Shown here: positions 7,007 to 14,111 of the stretch, in pieces
Layout of the letters: each line of letters starts with the position of its first letter
Numbering within the stretch: the first letter of the stretch is position 1
DNA from: an archaeon
Lineage (GTDB): Archaea > Asgardarchaeota > Hermodarchaeia > Hermodarchaeales > Hermodarchaeaceae
Length of the DNA: 14,111 nucleotides
Direction: 5' to 3'
Assembly: GCA_016550485.1 (NCBI GenBank)
Contig: JABXGV010000300.1
Location: 1-14,111 of the forward strand
Position numbers and translations under genes: made by a program
Notes under the pieces: generated by a model
The model's database searches: none
What the model was told of the DNA's origin: nothing
What the model saw: only the letters and a program-made list of their open reading frames with translations

Positions 7007-8638
7007 ATGCTACTCTTGAGCATGGTCAGCCTTGCCTGGCTTCTTCTCCGGTCTGGCACCAAGCCTACCCGGATCACATATCCGTGTCAGCGAGCGGCTA
7101 TCGACCACGTATCTGCGTCTCTAAACGCCTTGGTTCCTATTGCAGCCACGCCAGCTTTATTCGGTTTCAAGTGGCCTTCCCTCTCTAATCTCGTCAGCCA
7201 AACGAAAGGGTTCTTCTTTCGACACTGGAAAGCGATTCTTGCATTACTCATTGTGGTTCCCAGTGCTTTCATCGGTGTCGGGCTCGTCTGGATTTTCATG
7301 CAACAGCCAGACTCCAACTTCTTACCGGGCGATGTACAACTTACCCTGGAACCCCAAGATGCGGTGTCGGCTCCCGCATCGGATATCTTTGTGACCAATG
7401 GTCGACTATACTCACACATCAACGAACTGATTAACCTTATGGGCTCAGAGGGCTTACTCTTCTACCGCTCAAGCACAACCGGGACCAACCAAGGACCAAG
7501 TGGACTAATCGCCGCCAATGATGTGGTATTAATCAAAATCAACTCGCAGTGGCCTTACCGCGGCGGAACGAACACCGATATGCTCCGAGAGCTAATTCAA
7601 GCCATTATCGACCATCCCGACGGATTTGTAGGTGAAATCGTCGTCGCGGATAGCGGGCAAGGTGTTGGTAGCTTGGACTGGGAGGAATGTAACGCCGAAA
7701 ACCACAGCCAGTCAGCTCAAGACGTTGTGGACATGTTCTCCCCCACCTATCATGTTTCAGCCTATGACTGGCAAGATATTCGCACTGTCGAGGTGGACGA
7801 ATACTCTACAGGCGACCTAGACGATGGCTACATCGTATACGATACAGCAGACCCTGAAACTGGCATCTATGTCTCCTATCCCAAGTTTCAAACAGAATAT
7901 GGTACCTACATCAGCTTCCGCGATGGCATTTGGAATGGTGCAAGCTATGAAGACCGACTCCGCGTCATCAATATACCGGTGCTGAAATCGCACTTCATCT
8001 ATGGAGTAACAGGGGCAGTCAAGCATTACATGGGCGTCCAATCTGAACGTGACTCCGGTGTAATACCACCAGGCTTGGCGAATGGTCACGAAACCGTGGC
8101 TACAGGTGGTATGGGCACCCTAATGGTTGAATGTGGACTCCCCGCCCTCAACATCATGGATGCCATCTGGATCAACGCAAACACAGGACCTCTTACGGCC
8201 TATGGTGGTATGGGACCTAGAACACCCTACAGCGAGGCGACTAGGGTGAACGTATTGATGGCGAGCACCGACCCTGTTGCCCTAGACTACTGGGCGGCAA
8301 AGCATGTGCTTGTTCAGGCAGCCACCCTCAACGGAGAAACTAATACAGACAGACTCGACCCCGACACAACAGACGGTACCGGATTGGCAGAAGAATTTGG
8401 AGTCTGGCTCGCGCTTTCACGCGATGAAATCAACTCGGCTGGGTACAGCGTTACCACTAACGAAAACCGAATGAACGTCTATATACATCAGGCGCCCGCC
8501 CCTCTCGGCAATGCGAGCCTCCTCACCGACGACCAGAAAACCCCTCCCGCGGAGGAGTTTGAGTTATCGAGTAATATTCCAGTCTTGCAATGCCAAGACG
8601 ACTACCGGCGCCTCTTCGAGCTACATCCCCCCAATTAG
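7007..8638 (+). CDS. Membrane-anchored DUF362 domain protein
   Basis: From the ATG at 7007 this is 543 residues. A hydrophobic N-terminal helix (about 1-17) leads into RSGTKPTRITYPCQRAA. A second helix (about 75-97, from WKAILALLIVVPSAF) is followed by a large soluble domain with DUF362 hallmarks: NDVVLIKINSQWPYRGGTNTD, a VVADSGQG turn, VLKSHFIYGVTGAVKHYMG, and MASTDPVALDYWAAKHVL. The family's reaction is unknown; many relatives are linked to ferredoxin domains, but no CxxCxxC cluster is present here. The frame stays open to a TTG at 6854, which would add 51 residues. That extension is poorly hydrophobic and has no well-spaced ribosome binding site, whereas the sequence from KPAFARKSMLLL looks like a natural positive-inside start. 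The 241 bp before 7007 otherwise show no convincing gene. Confidence 0.85.
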   Translation: MLLLSMVSLAWLLLRSGTKPTRITYPCQRAAIDHVSASLNALVPIAATPALFGFKWPSLSNLVSQTKGFFFRHWKAILALLIVVPSAFIGVGLVWIFMQQPDSNFLPGDVQLTLEPQDAVSAPASDIFVTNGRLYSHINELINLMGSEGLLFYRSSTTGTNQGPSGLIAANDVVLIKINSQWPYRGGTNTDMLRELIQAIIDHPDGFVGEIVVADSGQGVGSLDWEECNAENHSQSAQDVVDMFSPTYHVSAYDWQDIRTVEVDEYSTGDLDDGYIVYDTADPETGIYVSYPKFQTEYGTYISFRDGIWNGASYEDRLRVINIPVLKSHFIYGVTGAVKHYMGVQSERDSGVIPPGLANGHETVATGGMGTLMVECGLPALNIMDAIWINANTGPLTAYGGMGPRTPYSEATRVNVLMASTDPVALDYWAAKHVLVQAATLNGETNTDRLDPDTTDGTGLAEEFGVWLALSRDEINSAGYSVTTNENRMNVYIHQAPAPLGNASLLTDDQKTPPAEEFELSSNIPVLQCQDDYRRLFELHPPN

Positions 8639-8724
8639 ACTGTGAACTAGGTCTCTCCAAATCCATCATCATCTCTGCCTCACTAAAATACACTTAAAAT
8701 CTTGAACACGGCTTAGGTTGATGC

Positions 8725-9222
8725 ATGTCGAAAGCTCCACCTGAAGTCCGGTACACCATGCTAGAATATGACCGCCGGAGGAAGGTTCAGCAGTTCCTAC
8801 CTTACAAAGAAGCTGGTAATGTTGCGAAGCTCCAAGAGATTCTTTTACAACGTGAAGAGATCACAGACAGGGCGGTAGCCGCGTTTTTTCTTGGGCTCGT
8901 GGGAGGGGCAGACGCTATATCTACCCTTGAGAGAGTGCTCAAATCTCCCGGTAAATACCCTAACAAGTGGGCCAGCGAATACGTACAGCACTGGGTTGCC
9001 ATCGCCCTTGGCTTCCACGGAAAAGATACCGGCATTGATTACCTCGAACAGCTCCTCAAACACCCTCACGCCGCAATGTTAATAGAGGCGCGTCGGAACA
9101 TGTGCCGCGCCCTCCACCGGATACACACACCCCGAGCCCTTGAACTCCTCAGAATCGCCGCTAAAGACCGGGATTCCCACATCAGCCAGCTTGCACAACA
9201 ACTTCTAGGGAAAGGCAAATAG
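8725..9222 (+). CDS. HEAT-repeat-like alpha-helical protein
   Basis: This 165-residue protein is predicted to be almost entirely helical. Helix pairs such as DRAVAAFFLGLVGGADAISTLERVL, VQHWVAIALGFHGKDTGIDYLEQLL, ARRNMCRALHRIHTPRALELLRIAA and SHISQLAQQLLG have the spacing and the alanine/leucine pattern of HEAT or PBS-lyase-like repeats. Such repeats are scaffolds for protein-protein contact, so an enzymatic role is not implied. AGGT at 8715-8718 precedes the ATG by six bases. The gene ends 35 bp before the second reductase gene, the tightest spacing in this part of the window, so the two are likely cotranscribed and may act together. Confidence 0.7.
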   Translation: MSKAPPEVRYTMLEYDRRRKVQQFLPYKEAGNVAKLQEILLQREEITDRAVAAFFLGLVGGADAISTLERVLKSPGKYPNKWASEYVQHWVAIALGFHGKDTGIDYLEQLLKHPHAAMLIEARRNMCRALHRIHTPRALELLRIAAKDRDSHISQLAQQLLGKGK

Positions 9223-9257
9223 AACTCCACCGAGCGTGATGCAGAATCGGAGGCTAC

Positions 9258-10457
9258 TTGCTGTTGAAATACGACGTGATTATCGTTGGAGCAGGACCAG
9301 CGGGTGCAACCACAGCACGAATTTGTGCACGTAGAGGATTGAAGGTGGCTCTAGTGGAAAAGGAGGCGCTTCCCCGATACAAGCCCTGTGGAGGAGGCGT
9401 CTCACAAAAAGCTTTGCAGCTCATTCCACAGGTGCCTTCTCAGCTCGTTGAACAAAACGTGTATGCTTTTCGTTTCGTCGCACCCACTTTAGACAGTGTC
9501 GAGTTCCGATCGGATTCGTTAATCGGAGTCACCACATTCCGTGACAAGTTTGATAAGTTTCTAGTTGACCAAGCAGTTGCGGCGGGCTGTGACGTCATTA
9601 ATGCTACTGTGATATCGGTGAAACCCTATCAAGACTCAATCTCGTGTGTCCTTGATGATCAAACGAGTCACGCTGGCAAACTAGTAGTGGGAGCAGATGG
9701 GGCTAATGGCGTTGTTGCGCGCTCTGTAGGGATCCGAGCGGGTTGGAACCGCAACGAAATTGGAATCTGCTTTGAGGGAGAACTAGAGGTATCTAGACGT
9801 GATTTGGAAACACGAGTAAAGCCCGATACATTAGAACTCCACTTCATGCGGATTCCATTCGGGTATGGGTGGGTGTTTCCCCGGAGAAAGAGCCTTGCTG
9901 TGGGGATTGGCGGGCTGGCGGAGGCCTTTTCCCAACCATATCGTGCCTTTCAGAGATTTACGGCTAAAATTCGTCATACTCTCAATATTCCAACGAACAT
10001 CACTAACATTCATGGACATATTATACCGGCGGGCGGTATTCGAAGGAAAATTGTTACACACCGGGTTATTCTCGTTGGCGATGCGGCAGGATTCGTAGAC
10101 CCACTAACGGGTGAAGGCATTTACTATGCGATGAAAAGTGGACAGCTAGCTGCCAAGACCTGCCTTCAAGCCTTTGAAAAGAAAAGGTTCGATTCCCGAT
10201 TTTTACAGCGATATTCTTCAGCCTGCTATCGATCATTCGGGAAGGATCTAGGGTTAGCATTTCGCCTTGCCCATCTCGTTCATGGTAATCTTGACTTCTT
10301 CTTCGCTATTCTTAAACAACTATCTGACTCAGGAGAATCAATCAGAATTTTATCCGCGGAGGAAAGTTCCTACCGGAAGCTTATTTGCCGAACCATCCTA
10401 CACCTCCCTGCAGCACTACCATCCCTAATCAAAGCTATCGTCAAAAATGTTCTTTGA
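9258..10457 (+). CDS. Geranylgeranyl reductase family FAD-dependent oxidoreductase (copy 2)
   Basis: This is a 399-residue flavoprotein, clearly paralogous to the protein at 5268. It has the classic GAGPAG (11-16) and E34 for FAD binding, PRYKPCGGGVS (39-49) with C44, GYGWVFPRR (202-210) and GDAAGFVDPLTGEGI (274-288). These fit an archaeal digeranylgeranylglycerophospholipid reductase-type enzyme that saturates membrane-lipid chains with electrons passed through FAD. It keeps a longer helical C-terminus (about 330-399) than copy 1. The start is TTG: GGAGG at 9249-9253 is four bases before TTG 9258 and ten before TTG 9264. The family's usual beginning (MKYDVIIVGAG) would favour 9264. The precise substrate cannot be read from the sequence, and the presence of two copies implies that their substrates or conditions differ. 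Confidence 0.9.
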   Translation: MLLKYDVIIVGAGPAGATTARICARRGLKVALVEKEALPRYKPCGGGVSQKALQLIPQVPSQLVEQNVYAFRFVAPTLDSVEFRSDSLIGVTTFRDKFDKFLVDQAVAAGCDVINATVISVKPYQDSISCVLDDQTSHAGKLVVGADGANGVVARSVGIRAGWNRNEIGICFEGELEVSRRDLETRVKPDTLELHFMRIPFGYGWVFPRRKSLAVGIGGLAEAFSQPYRAFQRFTAKIRHTLNIPTNITNIHGHIIPAGGIRRKIVTHRVILVGDAAGFVDPLTGEGIYYAMKSGQLAAKTCLQAFEKKRFDSRFLQRYSSACYRSFGKDLGLAFRLAHLVHGNLDFFFAILKQLSDSGESIRILSAEESSYRKLICRTILHLPAALPSLIKAIVKNVL

Positions 10458-10477
10458 CGCGCGCAAGCTAGAACATA

Positions 10478-10486
10478 CATATTTAG
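10478..10486 (+). promoter_or_regulatory. Possible TATA-like box before the membrane protein gene
   Basis: The sequence catatttag (10478-10486) lies about 40 bp before the ATG at 10521, in an AT-rich 63-bp spacer after the reductase stop. It is a plausible but weak archaeal TATA match. AGGGTG (10508-10513) is the likely ribosome binding site, seven bases before the ATG. Confidence 0.3.
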
Positions 10487-10520
10487 CACACATTCATTAT
10501 AATCAGCAGGGTGTCTAAGG

Positions 10521-11546
10521 ATGGGACAACAGGAAGTACATCCAGTAGTTCACACCGACTTTCTTATCGTAAGACTAATCAAGAAACTAGCGCAGAAAGG
10601 TCTATCCCCCAAAGTAACATCCATAGTGATTGGTACCATATTCTTCTTCACAAATGTCGTCATGATTTACTTTTACTATATTTTCGACATGGTGATGATA
10701 GGGTATCTCATCGCTGTGGCTTGGCTCTTCGTTGGTCCGTACCTCATATATACCGCTGGGATAATGGTCGATGAACTCTGGTTTGACTTGCATCCACTCA
10801 TTGGCGCAACACAAGTAGCGAACCTCCAATTCCTTGAGAAACGACTCCATGGGGGCGGGCATCTTTTCATTTCGGTCCTAGCCTATTTCGCCCTTCTCGT
10901 ACTCATTTCTCCCATATTGATTGAATTGCCCTTACCATTACTTGTGCTACATCTGGTAACTTGGTGGTTCCTAGCGAATCATGGTTCCATTGGAGTCTGG
11001 GGCGTACTAAATTTGATACATCTAGTGCTGCAAATTAGTAATATCCCATTTGGATTGAATCCGTTACACCGGGATCGGTTTGGCGGAATGGGCTTCCTCG
11101 GAACCTTTTGTATTCGAGGGACCTTGATGTTTTCCACAGGCGCATTGATGATTCCGTTGGCATCGCATGTAGGCCTCCATGTCATCATTCACCCCATCAT
11201 ACAGCCAATCATTATCTCAGTACCGTTTCTCTTCTCGGCCCTAGTCGCCTTGTCATTCTTCATCCCACTATTCGCTCTCAACAAAGCGGCTGTCACAGCA
11301 AAGCATAAAATGCTAGACAAAGCCGGAACCCAATACTGTCAAATCTACGAAAAATACGAAAAGGCCCCGTCTCTCAATCTCGGCATTAAAGCGCTCGTTG
11401 TACAAGGCTATTTTGATGAAGTAGAAGATATGAAGGAATATCCGTGGGACCCCAAAATTGTCCTCAAATTATTGAGCGCTATCCTCTTCCCGGTCGTGCT
11501 AGCCTTATTTGAACACCAGATTCTGCTCTTTCTCGGAGTCATCTAG
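10521..11546 (+). CDS. Multi-pass membrane protein of unknown function
   Basis: This 341-residue protein has about eight predicted membrane helices: near 32-55, 57-81, 113-135, 136-154, 155-175, 195-218 and 222-248, plus one at the C-terminus (about 314-340). Between helices five and six lies the polar motif LNPLHRDRFGGMGFLG (from L179), with H183, D185 and the G188-G189 pair. Motifs of the form HxDxxGG(L/M) recur in uncharacterised bacterial and archaeal membrane proteins and may mark an active or binding site, but I cannot name the family. A charged soluble segment (about 252-310, with KHKMLDKAGTQ and YEKYEKAP) precedes the last helix. It follows reductase copy 2 by 63 bp on the same strand. 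A lipid-linked role is possible only by association. Confidence 0.7.
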   Translation: MGQQEVHPVVHTDFLIVRLIKKLAQKGLSPKVTSIVIGTIFFFTNVVMIYFYYIFDMVMIGYLIAVAWLFVGPYLIYTAGIMVDELWFDLHPLIGATQVANLQFLEKRLHGGGHLFISVLAYFALLVLISPILIELPLPLLVLHLVTWWFLANHGSIGVWGVLNLIHLVLQISNIPFGLNPLHRDRFGGMGFLGTFCIRGTLMFSTGALMIPLASHVGLHVIIHPIIQPIIISVPFLFSALVALSFFIPLFALNKAAVTAKHKMLDKAGTQYCQIYEKYEKAPSLNLGIKALVVQGYFDEVEDMKEYPWDPKIVLKLLSAILFPVVLALFEHQILLFLGVI

Positions 11547-11633
11547 CTCCTGGAATCTGACCCTTACATATTTTTCACCTTAGCTGACACCGTAGCCACT
11601 CCACTACGTAGCCTGCCATTCACTTATTGCCCG

Positions 11634-11646
11634 TTTATTTTTTATG
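11634..11646 (+). promoter_or_regulatory. AT-rich promoter candidate before the deaminase
   Basis: A T-rich stretch reading tttattttttatg (11634-11646) lies about 50 bp before the ATG at 11697, inside a 150-bp spacer. The spacing fits a TATA element plus a short leader. The same spacer holds a T5 tract (11571-11575) that may end the upstream transcript, and the palindrome ctacgtag (11604-11611). AGGA at 11682-11685 is a somewhat distant ribosome binding site. Confidence 0.3.
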
Positions 11647-11696
11647 TCCAACATAATTTTCTTAGCTTAACAGGTACGCTTAGGAATTCGAAAACA

Positions 11697-12737
11697 ATGC
11701 CGGGTACAACCAGCGTAGAGGAATTGATTCGGAAGATCCCCAAAACCGAGCTACACCTCCACCTTGAAGGTGCCATCCCCCTAGAGACGCTGTATGCACT
11801 CATCCAGAAACGAGGCGGAGACCCTTCAATAACGACACTAGAGGATTTAAAACGAAAACTCGTCTACACCGATTTCGCTCATTTCATCGAGTTGTGGATA
11901 TGGAAAAACACCTTCATCAGAGAAGAGCGGGACTTTGAGGACATCGCCTACCAGGTGCTCCACCATCTGAGCAGGCAGAATGTCCAATACCTTGAAGCCT
12001 TTTATTCCCCAGGTGACTACAAGCCACACGGGCTGACTGTAGAAGGCATTACTGAGTACTTGATTAAGGGCAAGGAACGGGCCCGCCAAGATTTTGGTAT
12101 TCGCTGTGAGTTGATAGTGGACATTGTTCGGGGCGACGGGGTTGATGTGGGTATGCAACGCCTCGACGAGACAGAACCCTACCTGGGCAAAGGAGTGATT
12201 GGCATCGGGCTTGGTGGAAGCGAGCACAAATACCCTGCTGACCCCTACGAACCGGTCTATAAGGAGGCCAGGCGACGAGGATTCCGGTTAACTGCTCACG
12301 CAGGCGAAGCCGTTGGACCCTCCTCGATTTGGGCTGCAATAAGAAAACTTGGGTGTGAACGAATAGGACATGGAGTACGCGCCCACGAGGACCCCGACCT
12401 TGTCGCCTACCTGAAAAAGCATCAAATTCCCTTGGAACTCTGTGTGGTCAGCAATGTGAGAACACGGGTATGCACCTCGGTGGAGAGCCACCCAATACGA
12501 CAATACTATGATCAGGGCCTAATGGTCACCGTGAACTCCGATGACCCAGTCATGTTCGACACGACCCTTACCCACGAATACAAGATGCTAGCCCAACGGC
12601 TAAACTTCACCGTCGAGGAACTCAGGCAACTGACCTTGAATGGTGTTGATGCCTCCTTCCTTTCTGAAAAAGGAAAGGAGTCAATGAAAGCCCAGTTTGA
12701 AAGGGAATGGCAGCAACTCCTAGCGAAGTACACTTGA
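11697..12737 (+). CDS. add: Adenosine deaminase family nucleoside/nucleobase hydrolase
   Basis: This 346-residue enzyme belongs to the adenosine/adenine deaminase branch of the amidohydrolase superfamily, which converts adenosine (or adenine) to inosine (or hypoxanthine) plus ammonia in purine salvage. All catalytic elements are visible. The metal ligands are H20 and H22 (TELHLHLEGA), H201 (TAHAGEA) and D282 (VNSDDP). E204 is the catalytic acid, H225 (GHGVRAH) positions the attacking water, and D283 is next to the zinc ligand as in known enzymes. The length matches bacterial and archaeal homologues. The motif usually written CPxSN is CVVSN here, so the substrate, whether adenosine, adenine or a modified nucleoside, is uncertain. 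The protein is cytosolic, with no signal peptide. The gene stands alone, with 150 bp before it and 53 bp after it. Confidence 0.88.
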   Translation: MPGTTSVEELIRKIPKTELHLHLEGAIPLETLYALIQKRGGDPSITTLEDLKRKLVYTDFAHFIELWIWKNTFIREERDFEDIAYQVLHHLSRQNVQYLEAFYSPGDYKPHGLTVEGITEYLIKGKERARQDFGIRCELIVDIVRGDGVDVGMQRLDETEPYLGKGVIGIGLGGSEHKYPADPYEPVYKEARRRGFRLTAHAGEAVGPSSIWAAIRKLGCERIGHGVRAHEDPDLVAYLKKHQIPLELCVVSNVRTRVCTSVESHPIRQYYDQGLMVTVNSDDPVMFDTTLTHEYKMLAQRLNFTVEELRQLTLNGVDASFLSEKGKESMKAQFEREWQQLLAKYT

Positions 12738-12779
12738 TGTGGCATAAGTTTTTCACTGTGCTTTCAGTAAGGCTCAAGA

Positions 12780-12783
12780 GGAG
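12780..12783 (+). promoter_or_regulatory. Ribosome binding site deciding the start at 12791
   Basis: GGAG lies seven bases before the ATG at 12791. The frame is open further upstream to 12707, overlapping the deaminase, with another ATG at 12737. The ribosome binding site and the match of MVQPGYY to the start of the downstream paralogue both favour 12791. Confidence 0.65.
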
Positions 12784-12790
12784 ATTGAGC

Positions 12791-13153
12791 ATGGTTCAGC
12801 CCGGCTACTACATCCGGTACGAGGTCTACGGCACCTTCTTAGAGATTTATGATTTGTTACAACCCCGCTTCGGCAACATCAGTCACCATATTCAGAAACA
12901 GGATGGTCGTTCGGTGTGGGGGGTACTTCTGGGCTCACAATATTACATGAGGGTCGAGTCTGAAGTGGCAATCACCATACTCCTACATAATGAGCCCGAT
13001 AGTGTTATACTAGAAGTCACAGGCTACGCAGGTGGGAAAGGCTTATTATCAGTATCCTATGGCGCTCACCGAGCGATAGCGGAGCAAGTTGGCCAGTTCC
13101 TCGAAGACTACGGCTATAAGTTCAGTATACAATTTTCTGGTGCTCTAGGATAA
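12791..13153 (+). CDS. Small paralogous protein A of a tandem pair
   Basis: This 120-residue protein of unknown function starts MVQPGYYIRYEV. It looks like a compact alpha/beta domain: alternating strands (VWGVLLGSQYYMRV, EVAITILL, VILEVTGYAGG) and a C-terminal helix (AHRAIAEQVGQFLEDYG). It is about half identical, without gaps over its whole length, to the next gene. It might be a distant relative of small DUF6054-like proteins, but I would not rely on that. There is no signal peptide or membrane helix. An alternative start at 12737 (TGATG overlap with the deaminase stop) would add an 18-residue basic leader (MWHKFFTVLSVRLKRRLS) that the paralogue lacks. Confidence 0.72.
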   Translation: MVQPGYYIRYEVYGTFLEIYDLLQPRFGNISHHIQKQDGRSVWGVLLGSQYYMRVESEVAITILLHNEPDSVILEVTGYAGGKGLLSVSYGAHRAIAEQVGQFLEDYGYKFSIQFSGALG

Positions 13154-13196
13154 CAGTACACCAAAGCTTTTGACTACAAATAGCATCCATTATATG

Positions 13197-13201
13197 AAGG
13201 A
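13197..13201 (+). promoter_or_regulatory. Ribosome binding site of paralogue B
   Basis: AAGGA (13197-13201) lies five bases before the ATG at 13207 and gives the second tandem copy its own translation start. Confidence 0.55.
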
Positions 13202-13206
13202 TTAAC

Positions 13207-13569
13207 ATGGTTCAGCCCGGCTACTATGTAGGCTTCGAGGTGAGCGCCCGGTTCAAAGATGTACTCGACTCGCTCAAGAAACGATTCGGGAACATCTTCA
13301 TCCGCATCCACAAAGAAAAGGGGCGCCCCGTACTTGCTGTGCTAATCGGCTCAAAGTACTTTGTCCGCGTGAATTCTGAAGTCGCAATCATCATTCTGCT
13401 GCGGGATGAGGGCAAAACCGTCGTTCTCGAGGTCATAGGCTACGCAGGAGGAACCACTGTAACATCAGCGACCTACGGGGCACACGAGGCGATGACACAG
13501 GAAGTCCACAAACACCTCTGCAACCAGGGCTTCGACTTCCGGATAATCGAAAAAGGCACCATCGATTAA
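13207..13569 (+). CDS. Small paralogous protein B of a tandem pair
   Basis: This 120-residue protein has exactly the length of its upstream neighbour. By hand alignment without gaps the two share about 59 of 120 residues, including MVQPGYY, RFGNI, SEVAI, ILL, LEV, GYAGG and YGAH. The conserved core suggests a shared fold with a glycine-rich turn (GYAGG) and a conserved His (YGAH), while the C-terminal helix and the charged loops diverge. The function is unknown. It starts 53 bp after the first copy stops and ends 42 bp before the convergent methyltransferase gene. It arose by tandem duplication, old enough that DNA identity survives mainly around the start codon. Confidence 0.75.
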   Translation: MVQPGYYVGFEVSARFKDVLDSLKKRFGNIFIRIHKEKGRPVLAVLIGSKYFVRVNSEVAIIILLRDEGKTVVLEVIGYAGGTTVTSATYGAHEAMTQEVHKHLCNQGFDFRIIEKGTID

Positions 13570-13611
13570 TTCCAGCAGCTATCTCTCTCCCCCTTGACTT
13601 ATTCCTAAATA
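13570..13611. terminator. Short convergent intergenic region
   Basis: These 42 bp separate paralogue B from the stop of the oppositely oriented methyltransferase. The plus strand carries a pyrimidine run (tctctctccccctt, about 13582-13595) that could serve as a weak termination signal. No hairpin is evident. Confidence 0.3.
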
Positions 13612-14111
13612 TTACTGATCCTGCTGCGGTTTCTCGGCTAATATTGAGTGATGAGTTTTGTCGCTTACACCCAAGTCAATCACTTTGAAGTCCTTGAAGA
13701 GGTCTAGCAGTCCCTTCGTTGTGAAGTGGTGATGCGGAATACCCTTCTCGCCTCCTCTCAGTGGGACAAAGGTTCCAGGCTCAATCTCCTGCCCTCCTTT
13801 GCTAGGAGCATCCTTAGGTATAGGAACTGTCACCCATACCAATCCCCCTGGCTTGAGCACTCGACAGATTTCTGACACCGTCTCCTGGATTGCCTTTAAC
13901 CGATTATGGTGAATGACCCGTACACTGATCACCGCATCGAAGAACCGATCATCATAAGGGAGCTGCTGCATATCATGAAGCACTACATGTCCAAGCAGAT
14001 CATTCTCAGCTAAAACCCGCAGTGTCTCACACAATCCGCTAGGTGCGATGTCTAGTCCATACATCTCAAAGCCCTCTTTCGCCAGAAAGACCATGTGACG
14101 CCCACTTCCAC
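13612..14111 (-). CDS. Class I SAM-dependent methyltransferase (5' truncated by window)
   Basis: About 165 C-terminal residues are visible. The frame stays open to the window edge: before the first in-window methionine it reads GSGRH, which is the end of SAM motif I (GxGxG type), so the ATG at 14094 is not the true start. Further family elements follow: the acidic strand end YGLD, then LHDMQQLPYDDRFFDAVISVRVIHH (Methyltransf_11-like motif II region) and ICRVLKPGGLVWVTVPIP (post-motif). The C-terminus contains GIPHHHFTTKGLLDLFKDF, typical of the lid after the core. The substrate cannot be inferred; small molecules, lipids or quinones are usual for this family. It is transcribed towards the tandem paralogues. 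Confidence 0.88.
   Translation of the reverse strand, partial: GSGRHMVFLAKEGFEMYGLDIAPSGLCETLRVLAENDLLGHVVLHDMQQLPYDDRFFDAVISVRVIHHNRLKAIQETVSEICRVLKPGGLVWVTVPIPKDAPSKGGQEIEPGTFVPLRGGEKGIPHHHFTTKGLLDLFKDFKVIDLGVSDKTHHSILAEKPQQDQ

Noticed and set aside
12707..12790. N-terminal extension of paralogue A overlapping the deaminase end
   Set aside because: The downstream paralogue starts at MVQPGYY, and a well-spaced GGAG precedes the ATG at 12791; the extension is out-of-frame deaminase sequence plus spacer.
14092..14094. ATG as the true start of the methyltransferase
   Set aside because: The frame continues upstream to the window edge and reads GSGRH, part of SAM motif I, which the enzyme needs.

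Overview
The window looks like a stretch of an archaeal chromosome. The evidence is two geranylgeranyl-reductase-family flavoproteins (the enzymes that saturate archaeal isoprenoid lipids), a DUF2299-like protein of a mostly archaeal family, frequent TTG starts, GGAGG-type ribosome binding sites, AT-rich TATA-like boxes and oligo-T tracts instead of -35/-10 promoters. Base composition is close to half GC by eye. The gene set would suit an Asgard (Thorarchaeota-like) or Bathyarchaeota-like genome. That lineage is a guess from gene content, not a demonstrated placement.

Layout: 1-125 is probably the tail of an upstream gene. 126-409 is a regulatory region with an 18-bp degenerate tandem repeat, a TATA-like box and two exact copies of an 18-bp dyad-containing sequence 25 bp apart. 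410-4134 is a two-gene operon for a heterodimeric ABC exporter with coupled stop/start codons. 4135-4568 is a 434-bp region with no gene and a long-range inverted repeat. 4569-5084 (minus) is a DUF2299-like protein, divergent from the rest. 5268-11546 (plus) holds a geranylgeranyl reductase homologue, a small TIGR04076-like protein, a membrane-anchored DUF362 protein, a HEAT-like helical protein, a second geranylgeranyl reductase homologue and a multi-pass membrane protein. 11697-12737 encodes an adenosine-deaminase-family hydrolase. 12791-13569 is a tandem pair of 120-residue paralogues. 13612-14111 (minus) is a SAM methyltransferase cut by the window edge.

How it may work together: the ABC pair is the best-supported unit. 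The first subunit carries the degenerate catalytic residues (Asp for Glu, Gln for His) and the second carries the altered signature motif, so together they should form one dead and one live ATP site, as in TM287/288-type exporters. The upstream repeat pair lies where a repressor would block the archaeal promoter. The 5.2-11.5 kb block mixes membrane-lipid reductases with membrane and unknown proteins; a shared role in membrane lipid processing is only an inference. I saw no CRISPR array, tRNA, rRNA, insertion sequence or prophage gene.
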